64,000 nt of DNA from Coptis chinensis (Eukaryota; Streptophyta; Magnoliopsida; Ranunculales; Ranunculaceae). The stretch lies in the NCBI GenBank assembly GCA_015680905.1, contig CM027378.1:12009001-12073000 (forward strand), given 5' to 3'. Within the stretch, counting starts at the first letter, position 1; each line of letters opens with the position of its first letter. Below, in pieces: positions 1 through 11,854 of this stretch. A program made the position numbers and the translations under genes. The notes under the pieces are model-generated. The model made no database searches. It saw nothing but the letters and a program-made list of their open reading frames with translations, and was not told the origin of the DNA.

Positions 1-640
1 TTGATGTATTTGCATCCAGTTTTCGATTTCGGGTTAATTATTCTTTGATGTTAGTTCGATGCAATTGCATCATGTTTCTGATTTCCCATTAATTATCCTT
101 TGATGGTAGTTCTTTCCATTTGCATCCAGTTTTCGATTTCCCGTTAATTATTCTTTGAGATTAGGTTGATGTTCGGTGCATTTGCATCTTTTTTCCGATT
201 TCCCGTTAATTTTTCTTAAATGTTCGTTCTATGCAGTTTCATCTATTTATAATTTTCCGTTAATTATTCTTTAAAGTTAGTTCAATGCATTTGCATCCAC
301 TTCCGTATTTCCCGTTAATTATTTGTTGATATTAGTTCATTTGCATCTAGTTTCCGATTTCCCGTTAATTATTCTTTGAGGTTAGTTACTTAGTTCAGTG
401 CAGTTGCATTCAGTGTTCAATTTCCCATTAGCTATCTTTGAGATTAGTTTGATGCATTTGCTTATAGTTTCCGATTTCCCGTTAAATACTTTTTGAGGTT
501 TGTTTGACGCATTTGCATCCAGTTTCCAACCAATTTCCTGTTAATTATTGTTTGAGGTTAGTTCTATGCAGTTGTGTCAAGTTTTCGATTTCTCTTTTAT
601 TATTATTTGAGGCTAGTCAATGCATTTGCATCACAAATTA
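1..640. repeat. Satellite-like tandem array, unit about 50-60 bp, about 11 copies
   Basis: A degenerate unit repeats without a break from the first base. Each copy carries a GCATTTGCATCC-like block, a CGATTTCCCGTTAATTATT-like block and a TTTGAGGTTAGTT-like block. The second block recurs near 33, 90, 143, 204, 256, 314, 363, 427, 480, 537 and 592. Unit length varies from about 49 to 61 bp and copies differ by many substitutions, so the array is old. It probably continues left of the window. No coding potential is seen. Confidence 0.85.
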
Positions 641-1310
641 AAACTCGTTGTAGTGAACCGCCACAGAGTTAACATATTGGTAACCCTATAAATGGAATAC
701 CTTTAAGCTCAACTCCAGCCAACCTCAATTCCTTGTCTAAATCCTTGTTTTTAAAAGGAACCTCATTATAGATTTTATAATGAGTAGAAAGCATCAACTT
801 CAACAATGTGTCAAAAGATCACACAATCGACCTTTTGTTAAGAAATACGAAAAGATTTTGTTCAATCTATTGGTGTTTAATTCTCTAAGCCACATATATT
901 TAAGTCCAAATTAAGCAACTAAATTTGTAGCATATCTAAGCCTTTGAAAGATAATTTCTAATACCACCCCTTTTAGATTATTACACGCAAGAGACATATA
1001 TGCCTTAGGCACTCACTTTTTATTTAAGGATACAAATACATTATGTCCAAAGCAATTTTAGTAACTCTATAACATGAATAAAGTACACACCATATGAAAA
1101 ATCACTAATCACCAAAAAATTCCACATAGGACCTGCCATTCTACAAAGGAGGTTCCAAACCGCACATACAAAAAAGTTGCAAATATTACAACTAGTGGAT
1201 CAAATCATACCCACATTGTCGATTTCTTCATTGGTCGATCGATCTCCTCTTCATTGCATCTCATTGAGGTATTGGGTACGAATATACTTAATATGAGTTT
1301 CCCAATAATT
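641..1310. other. AT-rich intergenic DNA, no gene seen
   Basis: No ORF, RNA gene or terminal repeat could be recognised in this stretch. Confidence 0.5.
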
Positions 1311-1784
1311 CTACACTAACATAGAGAATTTGACACAGTTGACCAACACAGTGACGTGGCACTGCAACATCAATGTTGCAATATGAAGAACCACCACTGT
1401 AACATCAATGTTGCATTGAGAAGTACCACTGCAACATCAATGTTGCACAGAGAAATATCACTGCAATATCAATGTTGCACCATGAAAACCACTGCCAATG
1501 TCAATATTGCACCGAGAAATATCACTTCAACATCAATGTTGTACCATAAAAACCACTACAATATCAATGTTGCACTATAAAAAAATCAATGTAATGAATG
1601 ATTTGCTATGAAGAAAAGATGAGAATGACAAAATAAGAATGGAAAGATGATAATGGAAAGAGAATACGTGTTTTGAGTGAGAGAAAAAAGATTTTTGGCT
1701 CTTATTTTCACCACTGCAACATTGATGTTGCAACATGCCACGTCACTGTGTCTTGACTGTGTCATTTTTCCTGTGTCAGTGTAG
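1311..1784. mobile_element. Foldback-type MITE with internal palindromic minirepeats
   Basis: The two ends are inverted copies of about 70 bp (1311-1380 and 1715-1784), both beginning CTACACTRACA when read inward. Just inside the left arm a unit of about 35-40 bp repeats to about 1575, each copy centred on a near-palindrome TGCAACATCAATGTTGCA. The right arm has the matching inverted block. No transposase is present, so the element is non-autonomous. A clean target-site duplication was not found, so the superfamily is not assigned. A short ORF at 1356-1580 is only the translation of the minirepeats. Confidence 0.75.
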
Positions 1785-3163
1785 TATTAGTCATGAGTTT
1801 CCATTGTTATTTTACTTGCATGTTGCTTGCATGGTAGTTGAGATTGGGTTTACATGGCGATTAAGTCTCATGTCTTTATTCCAATAAACCTTAAGTTTTT
1901 ATGTTTCTAGTACAAACAAATTTCCAAATTTAACAAATAAACCCAACACATGGGACATTGAATATTGATACCAGGTACGTGCCCTTAGACTGCTCCCTTC
2001 ACTATCGAACTTTTCACGTTTTAGCACGACGTGGACATGGATAGAATAAACTTGAATCAGCAAGTAGAAGTCAGTACCTTATGACTATTAAAGCAGAGTC
2101 CAGTAACGTCTACTCCATGCAATGCTAATTTGTCAACTTTAATTTAAACAAAAATCAACTAAAGAGAACCAATGAACAAAGGGAAAAAAATTATAAGAGG
2201 ATGCAGGGAAATAGGGAATCATATAAGAACTCACATTAGTAACATCATAAATCCATATATATGTTGGTGTTAGCTTCAAAAGACACAATTATGGTTGTTT
2301 GAAGTTGTTTGATGTGCTTGAGCTTCAAGAACAATTGTCGAGCACGATAAATGGAAATTGTAGCAAGTTCTTACGGATACGTGATTGAATTTTTCGTGAT
2401 TATATATAGGAAACTACTAAATAAGCTTAAGGGTAAATCTTCTAATTTGTGCTTCCGTCATACTCGTAGCGATAGCATGGTCAACAAACATATTTTATAA
2501 AATTTAATCAAGAATGTTAATTCTAGATTATAGAAAAGATGAAAAAAGTGGAAAAAAAAACATTTGTTGTTAGAAGGTGATATTCTTTCTCTTGAGGAGG
2601 TATTCCATATATGCGCCCTTATCTAGTAAGTGGAAATGATAGAACCATAGAACATTAACTCCTGTTAGGAATTAGGATCTGTAATTTACTAGGTAGAAGC
2701 CTTAGACTTTCTCTTGTATTATTGCTTGCTTAACGAAGCTTTCAAATCTTTAAGAAAATAGTTTACCAAGAAAAAAAAGAATGGAAAAAAAGACAAAAAA
2801 GAAAAGCAAAACTGTACCCACTAGCTTTTTACTTGGAACTTTCGTACTATCTTTCCAACAATTTGATAATCGCACTTTGAGACATTTGTGATAGATCTAA
2901 TGCTTCAAGGAAATGTTTTTTGCTCTAGACCATGAAAGCACCTTAATCTCAATGATCAATTTGAGCGATTCGACAAAGAAGCGTTATTAGACACGGAGTA
3001 CTTACTCATAATTTAAGCACTACGCACAACATAAGGAAAGTAGGAAGAATCACGGTTTATTTCTGAATTAAAACTAAATAGGGATTTCTTTCGATGTGTT
3101 TCTCTTATCGAAAGTTCATGGGAATAGTTTGACTAATCTCAGATGGTTATGACTTATGGAAGA
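1785..3163. other. AT-rich intergenic DNA, no gene seen
   Basis: Only short chance ORFs and A-rich tracts (for example around 2760-2810) are visible. Confidence 0.45.
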
Positions 3164-3928
3164 TGATAAGCACCCAAAACTGTGATATTATACCCCATAG
3201 AGACATAGCAATTTGGTTAATTATGTGTTTAATAATCAGGAAATAATCGCATTTTCGTGCTTTTGCAGGTTGGAGCAACTAACGTAAAAATGATGATAAA
3301 GCCAGCATTTAAGCACGAAATAGAGAGTATACAGAAGCTTTCCGATTAAGCCTATGTGAAGCCCAACAAAATCTGGACTAAAGCCCAAAGACTCAAACAG
3401 TACAGAATCCAGTCAGAAATGGGATTACGTGCACAGAAGCGTCAAACTTCTAAAGCTCATATCTCTTGAACTAGGACTCTGAATGCGACGAGTGAGCTGC
3501 CCCAACGATCAGTGCGACGAACTCTACGCATAGGCGGGAAGTTGTAAAAATGCCAAAATACCAAACTGCCACTGGACACTACACATGGACCCATTAGGCG
3601 GGCCCACAAGATTTGATGAGTCATCATGCAAGTCAAGACAAAGGTGCAAATAATTGGTGCAAATTTGACACCTTGCATGAAGTTAATGAGTTTGTTGGAT
3701 TTAGGTGATGATTATCTAAAAAAAATGAAAGGTGTCACATGGGGGTTAGTTGTGGATAAGAGAAAAATAAATGAGATGAGAGTGTTTCACGTGGGAGAAG
3801 AGAAAAAGGCTCTCTTGTGTAAAGGGGGGCTGATTTTGGGAGTTAGCTAGCTTTTACTTCCTTGACTTTTATTTTCTTTTACATTCCTTGTCTTTACTTT
3901 TTAGTTCTTAGTTTTTAGAGAAAAACTT
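3164..3928. mobile_element. Left part of an older LTR-like repeat interrupted by a solo LTR
   Basis: From TGATAAGCACCC at 3164 the sequence has the look of a retrotransposon LTR or leader. It stops abruptly where the Tekay-type solo LTR begins, and similar-looking repeat DNA resumes at 8670. I infer that one older repeat was split by the solo LTR. The family was not identified and the outer boundaries are uncertain. Confidence 0.3.
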
Positions 3929-3971
3929 TATAACACCCTGTGTTTTTATTTAATATTTTCCTAGTACAATA

Positions 3972-3972
<1 letters not shown>

Positions 3973-4006
<34 letters not shown>

Positions 4007-4007
4007 G
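3973..4007. repeat. (AAT)n microsatellite
   Basis: About 12 perfect AAT repeats lie shortly after the start of the solo LTR. Confidence 0.95.
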
Positions 4008-4413
4008 AGATAAGATAAAAATAAAAAGGATAAAGATTAGAAAGAGATAGGGTAAAGAGGATAAACCCCATTCCCTATTTTTAAGGGGTTTTTGAAAAAA
4101 AGGGTATTTACACAGGAGTTTACACGGAGAGTTTTAAACAATGGAGAGAGGGAGAGTTTTAAACAGTGGAGAGAGAGAGAGTTTTACTCAAAGAAGAAAA
4201 TGAAGGTTTCTTGCTGGGGATTTGCTGACAACAGGAGCGTATCACGAGTGAGTAGTCTAAACCTTAATTTTATATAATTGATTTATTACTGGGATTTAGA
4301 TTAGTTGTGTATTTAATTCTATATTAGTGGAACTTTGAGATTAAACAAAAGAATATTAATTTGATCGACATAGATGGCACTGTTATTATTGGCTTTGGCC
4401 AGCAGTTTAGTTT

Positions 4414-4415
<2 letters not shown>

Positions 4416-4485
<70 letters not shown>
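4416..4485. repeat. (AT)n microsatellite, about 35 repeats
   Basis: This is an uninterrupted AT dinucleotide run. It yields a spurious minus-strand Tyr/Ile-rich ORF. Confidence 0.97.
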
Positions 4486-4488
<3 letters not shown>

Positions 4489-5389
4489 TGAGGAGTATGG
4501 TTGTTGGTAAACATACACGTACAAAGATTTATACATTGAAGTTTTAATTAACAGTAGTAGCTTTAAGGGCTAATGCTTGATTTCTTTGCATGTGATTTTT
4601 CTCTGTGTTCCAAGAATCTATTCAATGTTATCTTAAATTTGACTTGACCTACCAGATGGTAGTATGGCACTAGTGAAGTTGTGATATTGTGTTGGCACCT
4701 AAGAGTTTATTCTTGTGGAAATCATTGTCATGTAGATTGACAAGGTATGGTTAGAATAGATATTACGGGTATTGTTTGGTATGGTCTCATAGGTAGCAAC
4801 TAGTATGGATATATTGATGTTAGCTTCATGTTGTTTAAATTCATGTGTGTTAATATACTAGATTGATGGTGGATTCTCTTTATATAGATCAAACCTATAG
4901 ATTATGTCATACTAGTAATTTATTTCCTTTTGTCTAAGGTTTGGTCCCTTAATTTAAGGATGTAGGAACTTGTGGTCACAAATATTTCTAAGATAAGAAG
5001 ACATGAATATATGGTTTTTGATCGAGTACACAGTAGGTACTCACATCCTTGAATTTTTTTATCACTTAATAATTATATAAGGCTAAGGCTAAGTCAGACT
5101 TTAATGGGCATGTGCCTCACTTGTATATTAGTTTAGAACTTATCTATTAATTTTTGTATATTGATCCTACTTGAGCAAGAACCCTTCATTCTATTAATCA
5201 TATTTATAAGTACTGACATGGGCGTACACTTTGTTCCAATATTGGTGTTGTTTTGTTCATGTTCGAGTCAGGAATTTTGTTTGATTTGGAGACGAATTTC
5301 AGTGTGTTTAGAGATTGATTTTGGTTTTCTTTAAAGGATGTTAAGTAAGTGTTATCCGCCCTCTTTCAAACTCAAAAATCCCCATAGCA

Positions 5390-6010
5390 TTTCGGTTTAT
5401 GTAGAAGGAGTTACACCCTTCGGAAGTTGGCACAACAGAATTTTTTGACTGCAGAAATCCGGTCTGTGCCTGGTTTGGAATCGAGTTTTCACATAGTTAG
5501 AGTCAGATTCAAACTCTCGCCAAAACATGAAAAAATAATTTTTATGTGTCTGCTTTCCAACCCAATTGGCCTCGTCGCATTCCGAGGTCTGTGGTGGTAG
5601 ATATGATGTCTGGAAGTTTGGTTGACAGAAAATAGTGCGTCAGAAATCAATTTCTGCGCACTGTGTTCAAGTCCAGTTTTAGTTTAATTAGAGTTTGAAC
5701 TAGATTTTTATGAAAACATGAAAAAGTAATATTTGGAAGTCTGCTTTCTATTCCAATTGGCCTCATCACATTCCGAGGCCTATGGAATTAATTATGATGT
5801 ATGGAAGTTTGACTGGCAGAAAACAGTGCGTCAGAAATCAGTTTCTGCGCACTGTGTTCGAGCCTAGTTTTGGAACATTTAGAATGAGATTGAGTACTTT
5901 TGTAAAACATGAGAAAGTAAGTTCTGTGTGTCAGCTTTGCAACACAAAAAGCCTCGATGCGGTTGGATACCTGTGAAAAGAGTTGTGTCATTCGGAAGAT
6001 AGTCCGTCAG
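5390..6010. repeat. About 190-bp tandem repeat inside the solo LTR, about 3 copies
   Basis: The motif CATGAAAAAGTAAT recurs at about 5526, 5716 and 5909. Each copy is followed by a pyrimidine-rich stretch and a CAGAAATCARTTTCTGCGCA-like block. The first and last copies are partial. The repeat lies within the LTR and shows no conserved reading frame. Confidence 0.75.
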
Positions 6011-6757
6011 AAATCTAGTTTGCTAAAAATTAGGATTTTTACCATTTTCAACTTAAGTTTTCTTCTAGATGGGCTGATGTTGGGACTTTGAGTTCTACAT
6101 GAAAAATTATGTCTACATACCCTAGTTTCTAAATATTTAAGTTACATGTCATTTGGATGAATGTAGGAAAAACTATAGCATTGACTATGTGGCTGATAAG
6201 AACTACGAGGGCTTGATTCCAATCTTAAAAGATTTGGATACGTAGGCAACTTTGAGCAAAAGTGCAGCCACTACACTATATTATATATTATATATTAGTT
6301 ATTAGTTATTGTGATAATTAACTATATGTGTACAATGTTAGTACTTAATTGTGTATGTGATTGTGGTAGTTTAAAATGTATTCACGAGACATTTAACTAA
6401 TGCGTTATTCTTGATTGAACCTTTTGATATTTATGATTTATATAATGGATAATGAGGTGAGTTGATTGGTTATTGTGTTTAGAATCTTTATTAATGATTC
6501 TATTGCTTGAGGCGATGTATATTTTATAATATAATGAAAATATTATAATAAGTAATAACTTTTGAGTGTTAAAATCCAGTGTAAAAATGTCCGGTGAAAA
6601 TTTAATGTGTCGCCTATATCTTTAGATCTCTCCATGCCTCTGTGATGAAAAGAAATATTTATGACTAATGATGTCATGTGAAAAGCCGCCTTAGAGAGGA
6701 ACTAAGGCATTCGCCTTGCTAGTGGGCTGTATTCCTTGAATGTACGGAAATGTAGGT

Positions 6758-6990
6758 GGGTATTCCTTGAATGTGGCGGGAATGACCTAAGGTATTCATT
6801 GAATGTGCCATGAATGACCTGTTAGTGTTATGATAAGTATTCCTTGAATGTGGCGGGAATGACCTAAGGTATTCATTGAATGTGTCATGAATGACGTATT
6901 AGTATTATGATGGCTATTCCTTAAATATGGTGGGAATGACCCAAAGTATTCATTGAATGTGACATGAATGACTTGATATTTTGTTATGCC
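6758..6990. repeat. About 77-bp tandem repeat inside the solo LTR, 3 copies
   Basis: ATTCCTTGAATGTGGCGGG-like blocks recur near 6763, 6839 and 6917, each followed by ATTCATTGAATGTG. Copies are closely similar, so the duplication is younger than the 190-bp one. Confidence 0.8.
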
Positions 6991-7246
6991 CAAAGGAGGC
7001 TTTGTGATTATGTGTATGGAAAGCCCAGAGATGGCTGTGACTCATAAGTTACGAGTTTACAAGATGAAAGTATGTTTCCTGGAGGCGATATCCCGCTCGG
7101 GACATATGTCTTGTAGTTGTACTCGGTGTGAGTGAGGCACACGGATATGTGTGATTTGGCAAATATGTGTAGTGCAAATCGTGGAGTAGGAACTAAATAT
7201 TGGGCTGTGTCTTTTAATAAATAAGTCAACGAGATAATTAATAAGT

Positions 7247-7592
7247 AAAGTAAAATATTGATTTTACGTATGATGGAGTTATTGTATATGATGCATATGA
7301 TTTCTTATGAGAAATATATACGTGGTTTGTATGAGTTAATACTCACAAGGGATGAATGTACTCCTTGGTTGTGACTTTTCCTCGTTCTCATAAGTAGACG
7401 AGTGATATTAAAGAAAAATATTGATTTTATGTGTGATTGAGTTATTGCATATGAATATTTATATATTATGATGTATATGATTTCTTATGAGAAATATATA
7501 CGTGGTTTGTATGAGTTGATACTCACAAGGGATGAATGTACTCCTTGGGTGTGATATTTCCCCGTTCTCATAAGTAGACGAGTGGTTTTTAA
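7247..7592. repeat. About 170-180-bp tandem duplication inside the solo LTR
   Basis: Two neighbouring copies (about 7247-7405 and 7406-7592) share the blocks TTCTTATGAGAAATATATAC, CTCACAAGGGATGAATGTAC and CGTTCTCATAAGTAGACGAG. The second copy has a short AT-rich expansion. Confidence 0.8.
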
Positions 7593-8669
7593 GTAAAAGT
7601 ATATGAATTGTGTGATGTTATGGATGTGAAGTGTGACTGTGAATAATATTAGTAAATGATTGTGATTTCTATGTGACTGCGAAATGACTATAACTTGATA
7701 TGTTATTACGAAAATATTAATGACTTGTGATAGTCTGAGATCTATGGTTATGCACGCAGAAACTTTATGACGTAATGCTGTCATATGAATGACTACCCTT
7801 GATATAGGTATTATGATAAGTAGTATTCCCCGAATATGCAGGACGAACCAGGTTATATCAATTAGACTTAAATGTCTTAAATGAGGTTTGGTTATGAATG
7901 GAAATTTGACTGGCCGAGATAAATCATTTTATTGTGATGTCTAACTTTGTTTTGCAGGAAGATAGGATCTATTAATCTTTTCTGCAGGGACGTAAATATC
8001 CTACCCTAAGACGACGTGTTGGCTTAAATGTAAGGTATACCAAACTCATATTTAATTAGGTTATCATATGTGCATTTAATCAATGGAATGTAAGTGGTAT
8101 TTATGTTGTGAGTTATTTTGAAAAGTGGGAATGATGAGTACTGTTATATGAGATTCTTGGAATTTGTATATTGGGGGTGAAATCTTACTTGGGAAGAAAT
8201 AACTACACGCCGTTTTAGAAAATGGAACTATATTGTTTTCCAAGTTGAAATGGTTGGTAATGTTATATTTGAAAGATTATTATATATATTTTGTTGTTAG
8301 TCTACTCATACCAGCAAATTCAATTTGCTGACCCATGTTTACTTTGTTTTGCAACGTGGGTGTGTTCTTGGGAACATAGATGGTGGAGTCCAATGAATAA
8401 GGACACGTGATTTGGAGTTGCTCTTGGAGTCTTCTGGTTTAAGATTTTCTGAAGGGTACAATTTTGTTTTGAGACAAATGTAATAGAGTTGGTTAGTTTA
8501 TTTGTAGTTTAATAATGTGATTTAAGGATTGTTCCCTTTAGTTTTATTTTGATTTCAGTTTTGTATATATCGTGTTTGATAACAAGGTTATGGGTTTTGT
8601 TTCACCCCGGGTTTCCAGATAATTGAATATAATTGTTTTAAATATTGTCTGGAAATTTGGGGTGTGACA

Positions 8670-9430
8670 AGCTTGTAACACTTTAATGGTGGACAACACT
8701 TCTAGTTCTAAATAAAAAACTTCTGTTTTTCTTAGGTAATTGGGTTGTTTGATATTCATTTCTTCTTTCTCTCTCTCATTTACATATATAGTTTGTAACT
8801 TTCATTTTAATTCCAAGGATCATGAGCTAGACTCTCCCTTTGTGAAGGGTTAATGATGCTCATGTGAGGAATAACCCTTTTTATTTAATTCTAGTAGTTG
8901 TTTAAAACCATAAGCTAGACTCTACATCCTACCCCAAAATGGTAGTTGGTGTGGAGTTTAGTTAGGAACTAAGGTGATGACTTAGAGATAAGTCAATGTT
9001 TTAGTTTCTCATGCTAGCAACATAATCTTAAAGATGAGTTATGTTGTTAGGGATCACAATATAATATGATTTAAAATTTGTTTAGGAATTTTAAGGAAGA
9101 TTAATATGCAATAACTAGAGTCAGGCAAGAAGGGTGTTTCAAAATATGAGTGGATTTACTCCCTCCACACTTTTATAAATCGATTTTCATTTTATTGTAG
9201 TTTGCATGTTAAGTAACCTTAAAAATCTAGAAGGAAACTAAGTAGTTTAGTATAACCAACCATGTTTTTCATAAAGTAAAATAAGAAACTTACTTACTAT
9301 GTTTCCTAACTTAGAGCAATACAAGTTGTAGGTTGTCGTAGTATTTAGGTTGGTTCGAATCCCTACTCTAGCTAAACGAACGAACGAAAACACGTGAGTA
9401 GGAACTTGTATTTACACCAAACGGACAATA
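8670..9430. mobile_element. Right part of the older LTR-like repeat
   Basis: This would continue the repeat interrupted at 3928. Towards its end it carries a GGTTCGAATCCCTACTCTAG block near 9352-9371, reminiscent of the 3' part of some plant LTRs. No coding region is present. Linking it with 3164-3928 is inference from position and texture. Confidence 0.3.
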
Positions 9431-9545
9431 GAAACATTCAATCTAAAGGCTTCAAAGTGTAAGATCAAAAGACACAATGACAGGATCTGATATCTTAACC
9501 AAACTTGCTAAATCTTGTTTACATTTCTTTTTTTCTTTTTTTCCA

Positions 9546-9547
<2 letters not shown>

Positions 9548-9590
<43 letters not shown>
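9548..9590. repeat. (AT)n microsatellite
   Basis: A perfect AT dinucleotide run about 240 bp upstream of the F-box pseudogene start. Confidence 0.95.
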
Positions 9591-9592
<2 letters not shown>

Positions 9593-10557
9593 ATCTGTAT
9601 TGAATAATGATGGAAGTATATTGACACCTCATGGTGATTAGGTTTAAGATTAGCTCTACTTTTTTAGTGTGAGACTTCTAACTTTTGTCTAGGCAAGTAA
9701 GATTTCTCCTAAATTTCTGTAATTAGATTTTTAAGTGTTATGAAAATGTTGGAGACTCTGAAGGCGAGCTGAGAGGGTATATATCTAAGGACTCTAATTA
9801 ACCTCTAATGAGCAAAGAGGAGACTAATGGTGTGTCTCCCAGAAGAGATGATTGCTGAAATTCTGTCAAGACTCCTAGCAAAATCCCTCTTAAAGTTCAG
9901 GTGTGTATGCAAGCCTTGGCACGACTTAATTGCTGATTCTGGTTTCATAAAAAGACATCTCAATCAAGCTATCAAAAGAGATGGGCTAGCTCACATTCTA
10001 ACTATTAATCGTGCTATTGGAGCGACACAAATCTATTATGTAGAAGATGATTCATTAGATAAATTCAGTCTACTATATTACCAGTTAGACATGGTTGCCA
10101 TGATAGGATCTTGTAATGGATTAATTTGCTTTATTTTGTGTGATTTTGTGTGCTTATTAAATCCGTGTACAAGGAAATCCAAGATTGTCCGCTTTGAAAA
10201 CTTAATCAATGTTCGTTATTACACTGTTTATGGATTTGGTTATGATGTCACTAGTGAAGACTACAAATTACTGCAAATTTACTACCCTGATTCCTATGAG
10301 GAACAGGATATATTGTGGTGAACTGGTGACTATTTTGATGTGGAAATCTTTGTATTCTCAGTTAGTGATGCTTCGTACTTGACCAGAAAAGTTAAGACAA
10401 TTTATGAGATTATGAGTGGTGATGGGACAACCGTTTTCTTGAATGGAGTTTTTCATTTTCTTGGAAAATAGAAAGGTGAGGGCGTCAACATAGTCATCTC
10501 TTTTGATAATGAGAAGAATGTATTTCAAGAGTTTTCACAACCTCGTGATATGAAGGA

Positions 10558-10928
10558 TGTAGAGAAAAATGACGTTTTTTCTCTTTGGTGTGAAGGGCGC
10601 GACCTGCGCTCCGTTTATGCCTGGGCCAAAAGATAGAAAGAGAGAGAATTTAGAGCTCTTGTAATCTATTACTCCGGACATCTAGTAAAGCTTGGATCTC
10701 GCCAGTGTGGACGTACACAAATTGCCGAACCATGATATATTCTTGTCTTGTGGTTGGTTCTCTTTTGCATTATTATCTTTACTTTATATGCTTGTTAATT
10801 GTTAATGAGAAGCGTTGGGATTGTACTTGGAAGGTGTTGAAGTCTTGTCTAGTGAGAATGATCGATCCTTGTGTATGATTGATCTATTTGTTGTGGGTAA
10901 TGTTGTTCCACAGTTATATAGATCAACA
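10558..10928 (+). repeat. Copia 5' LTR, with internal deletions
   Basis: It starts TGTAGAGAAAAATGAC and ends GATCAACA. Against the 605-bp 3' LTR it lacks a block of roughly 180 bp that includes the only TATA-like motif (TATAAATA in the 3' copy), and a second block of roughly 50 bp. It probably cannot start transcription of the element. Confidence 0.9.
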
Positions 10929-10930
10929 AT

Positions 10931-10942
10931 TGGTATCAGAGT
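10931..10942 (+). other. Primer-binding site (initiator tRNA-Met)
   Basis: TGGTATCAGAGT lies two bases after the 5' LTR. It is complementary to the 3' end of initiator methionine tRNA, the usual Copia primer. Confidence 0.9.
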
Positions 10943-11080
10943 GAGGTATACGACCTAGGATTTTGAGTTTTTGTAAAGAACCATAGTGCTCGAAATTTGT
11001 GTAGACAAGGTGTTCGATAAAGTTCCTGAGTGAGATATTTTTTGGGGTTATTGTGTGTGACTTGAAAAAAAACTCTCAAG

Positions 11081-11854
11081 ATGTCAAATGCTAGATTTAA
11101 AGTAGAGAAGTTTGATAAAGAAGCAAAAGAAAAGATGGCGAGGGTGATGTCAAATGAGATGACTTCCACAAGCAAGTGGAAGGGTAGTTCGAAGAAACCT
11201 TTAAAACATGTACGGTGCTACAATTGCAAGGAAAAAGGGCATTATCTATGTGATTGCCCTAGCCCGAAAAAGAGTAACAAGATAAGTGCTAAGATTGAGA
11301 ATGAGGATGTTAGTGAAGCAAGTCTTGCTTCCGGCTTTGATGGGGATGATGTAAGTCTTTCGGTGTCTACACAAGACGACCACATGACCGATACGTGGAT
11401 TCTTGATTTCGGGTGTTCCTACCACATGTGTCCAAATAGGAAGTGGTTTGCTACCTATGAGAACTTGAGTGGAGGTTTCATTTTGATGGGTAATGGTGTT
11501 GCTTGTAAGACGGTAGGAATTGGAACTATACGGGTCAAGATGCATGATGGTGTAGTGAAGACTTTAACTGATGTGAGGCATGTTCCTAAGCTAAAGAAGA
11601 ACCTTATTTCTCTTGGTACCTTGGATTCCAAAGGCCACAATTTTGTGGGAAATGGTGGAGTCCTAAAGATCCTTATTGGCTCTTTAGTAATTATGAAGGG
11701 TCAAAGACATGGAAACTTGTATACTTTGTTGGATAGTACAGTGATAGGTGATGTAGTAGTGGGTACATGTAGTGATGATTCTGAGTGCACAAAATTGTGG
11801 CATATGCGCCTTGGGCATATGAGCCAAAAGGGATTGTCTGAGTTGTGCAAGTGA
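11081..11854 (+). pseudogene. Copia gag-protease fragment
   Basis: This 257-codon ORF begins with the typical gag start MSNARFKVEKFD but passes at once to the basic region before the zinc knuckle, so most of the capsid has been lost. The CCHC knuckle is intact at C46, C49, H54 and C59. The protease region follows with WILDFGCSYHMC. The catalytic D-S-G triad reads D109-F110-G111, with the serine replaced by phenylalanine. The ORF ends in the pre-integrase segment (LWHMRLGHMSQKGLSEL) at a TGA. Missing capsid and altered protease mean no functional product. Confidence 0.88.

Larger units (their letters stand above)
3929..8669 (+). mobile_element. Solo LTR, Tekay/Del-type (Ty3/gypsy chromovirus)
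   Basis: The stretch begins TATAACACCC, a degenerate form of the usual TGTAACACCC start, and ends GGTGTGACA, as long plant chromovirus LTRs do. The element at 20930-24195 has matching ends. The 5 bases before it are AACTT and after it AGCTT, a target duplication with one mismatch. No primer-binding site, gag or pol follows, so this is a solo LTR left by recombination. At about 4.7 kb it is long even for this lineage, because it contains microsatellites and several internal tandem duplications listed separately. Small ORFs inside have no recognisable product. Confidence 0.65.

Noticed and set aside
1356-1580. 74-codon ORF
   Set aside because: It is the translation of the palindromic minirepeats in the MITE.
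4324-4536. Tyr/Ile-rich minus-strand ORF
   Set aside because: It is created by the (AT)n microsatellite.
8670-8674. Perfect TSD for the solo LTR
   Set aside because: AACTT and AGCTT differ by one base, so the duplication is reported as imperfect.
9352-9371. GGTTCGAATCCCTAC-like block as a tRNA gene
   Set aside because: No acceptor stem or cloverleaf could be drawn; it fits LTR or SINE-like repeat sequence.
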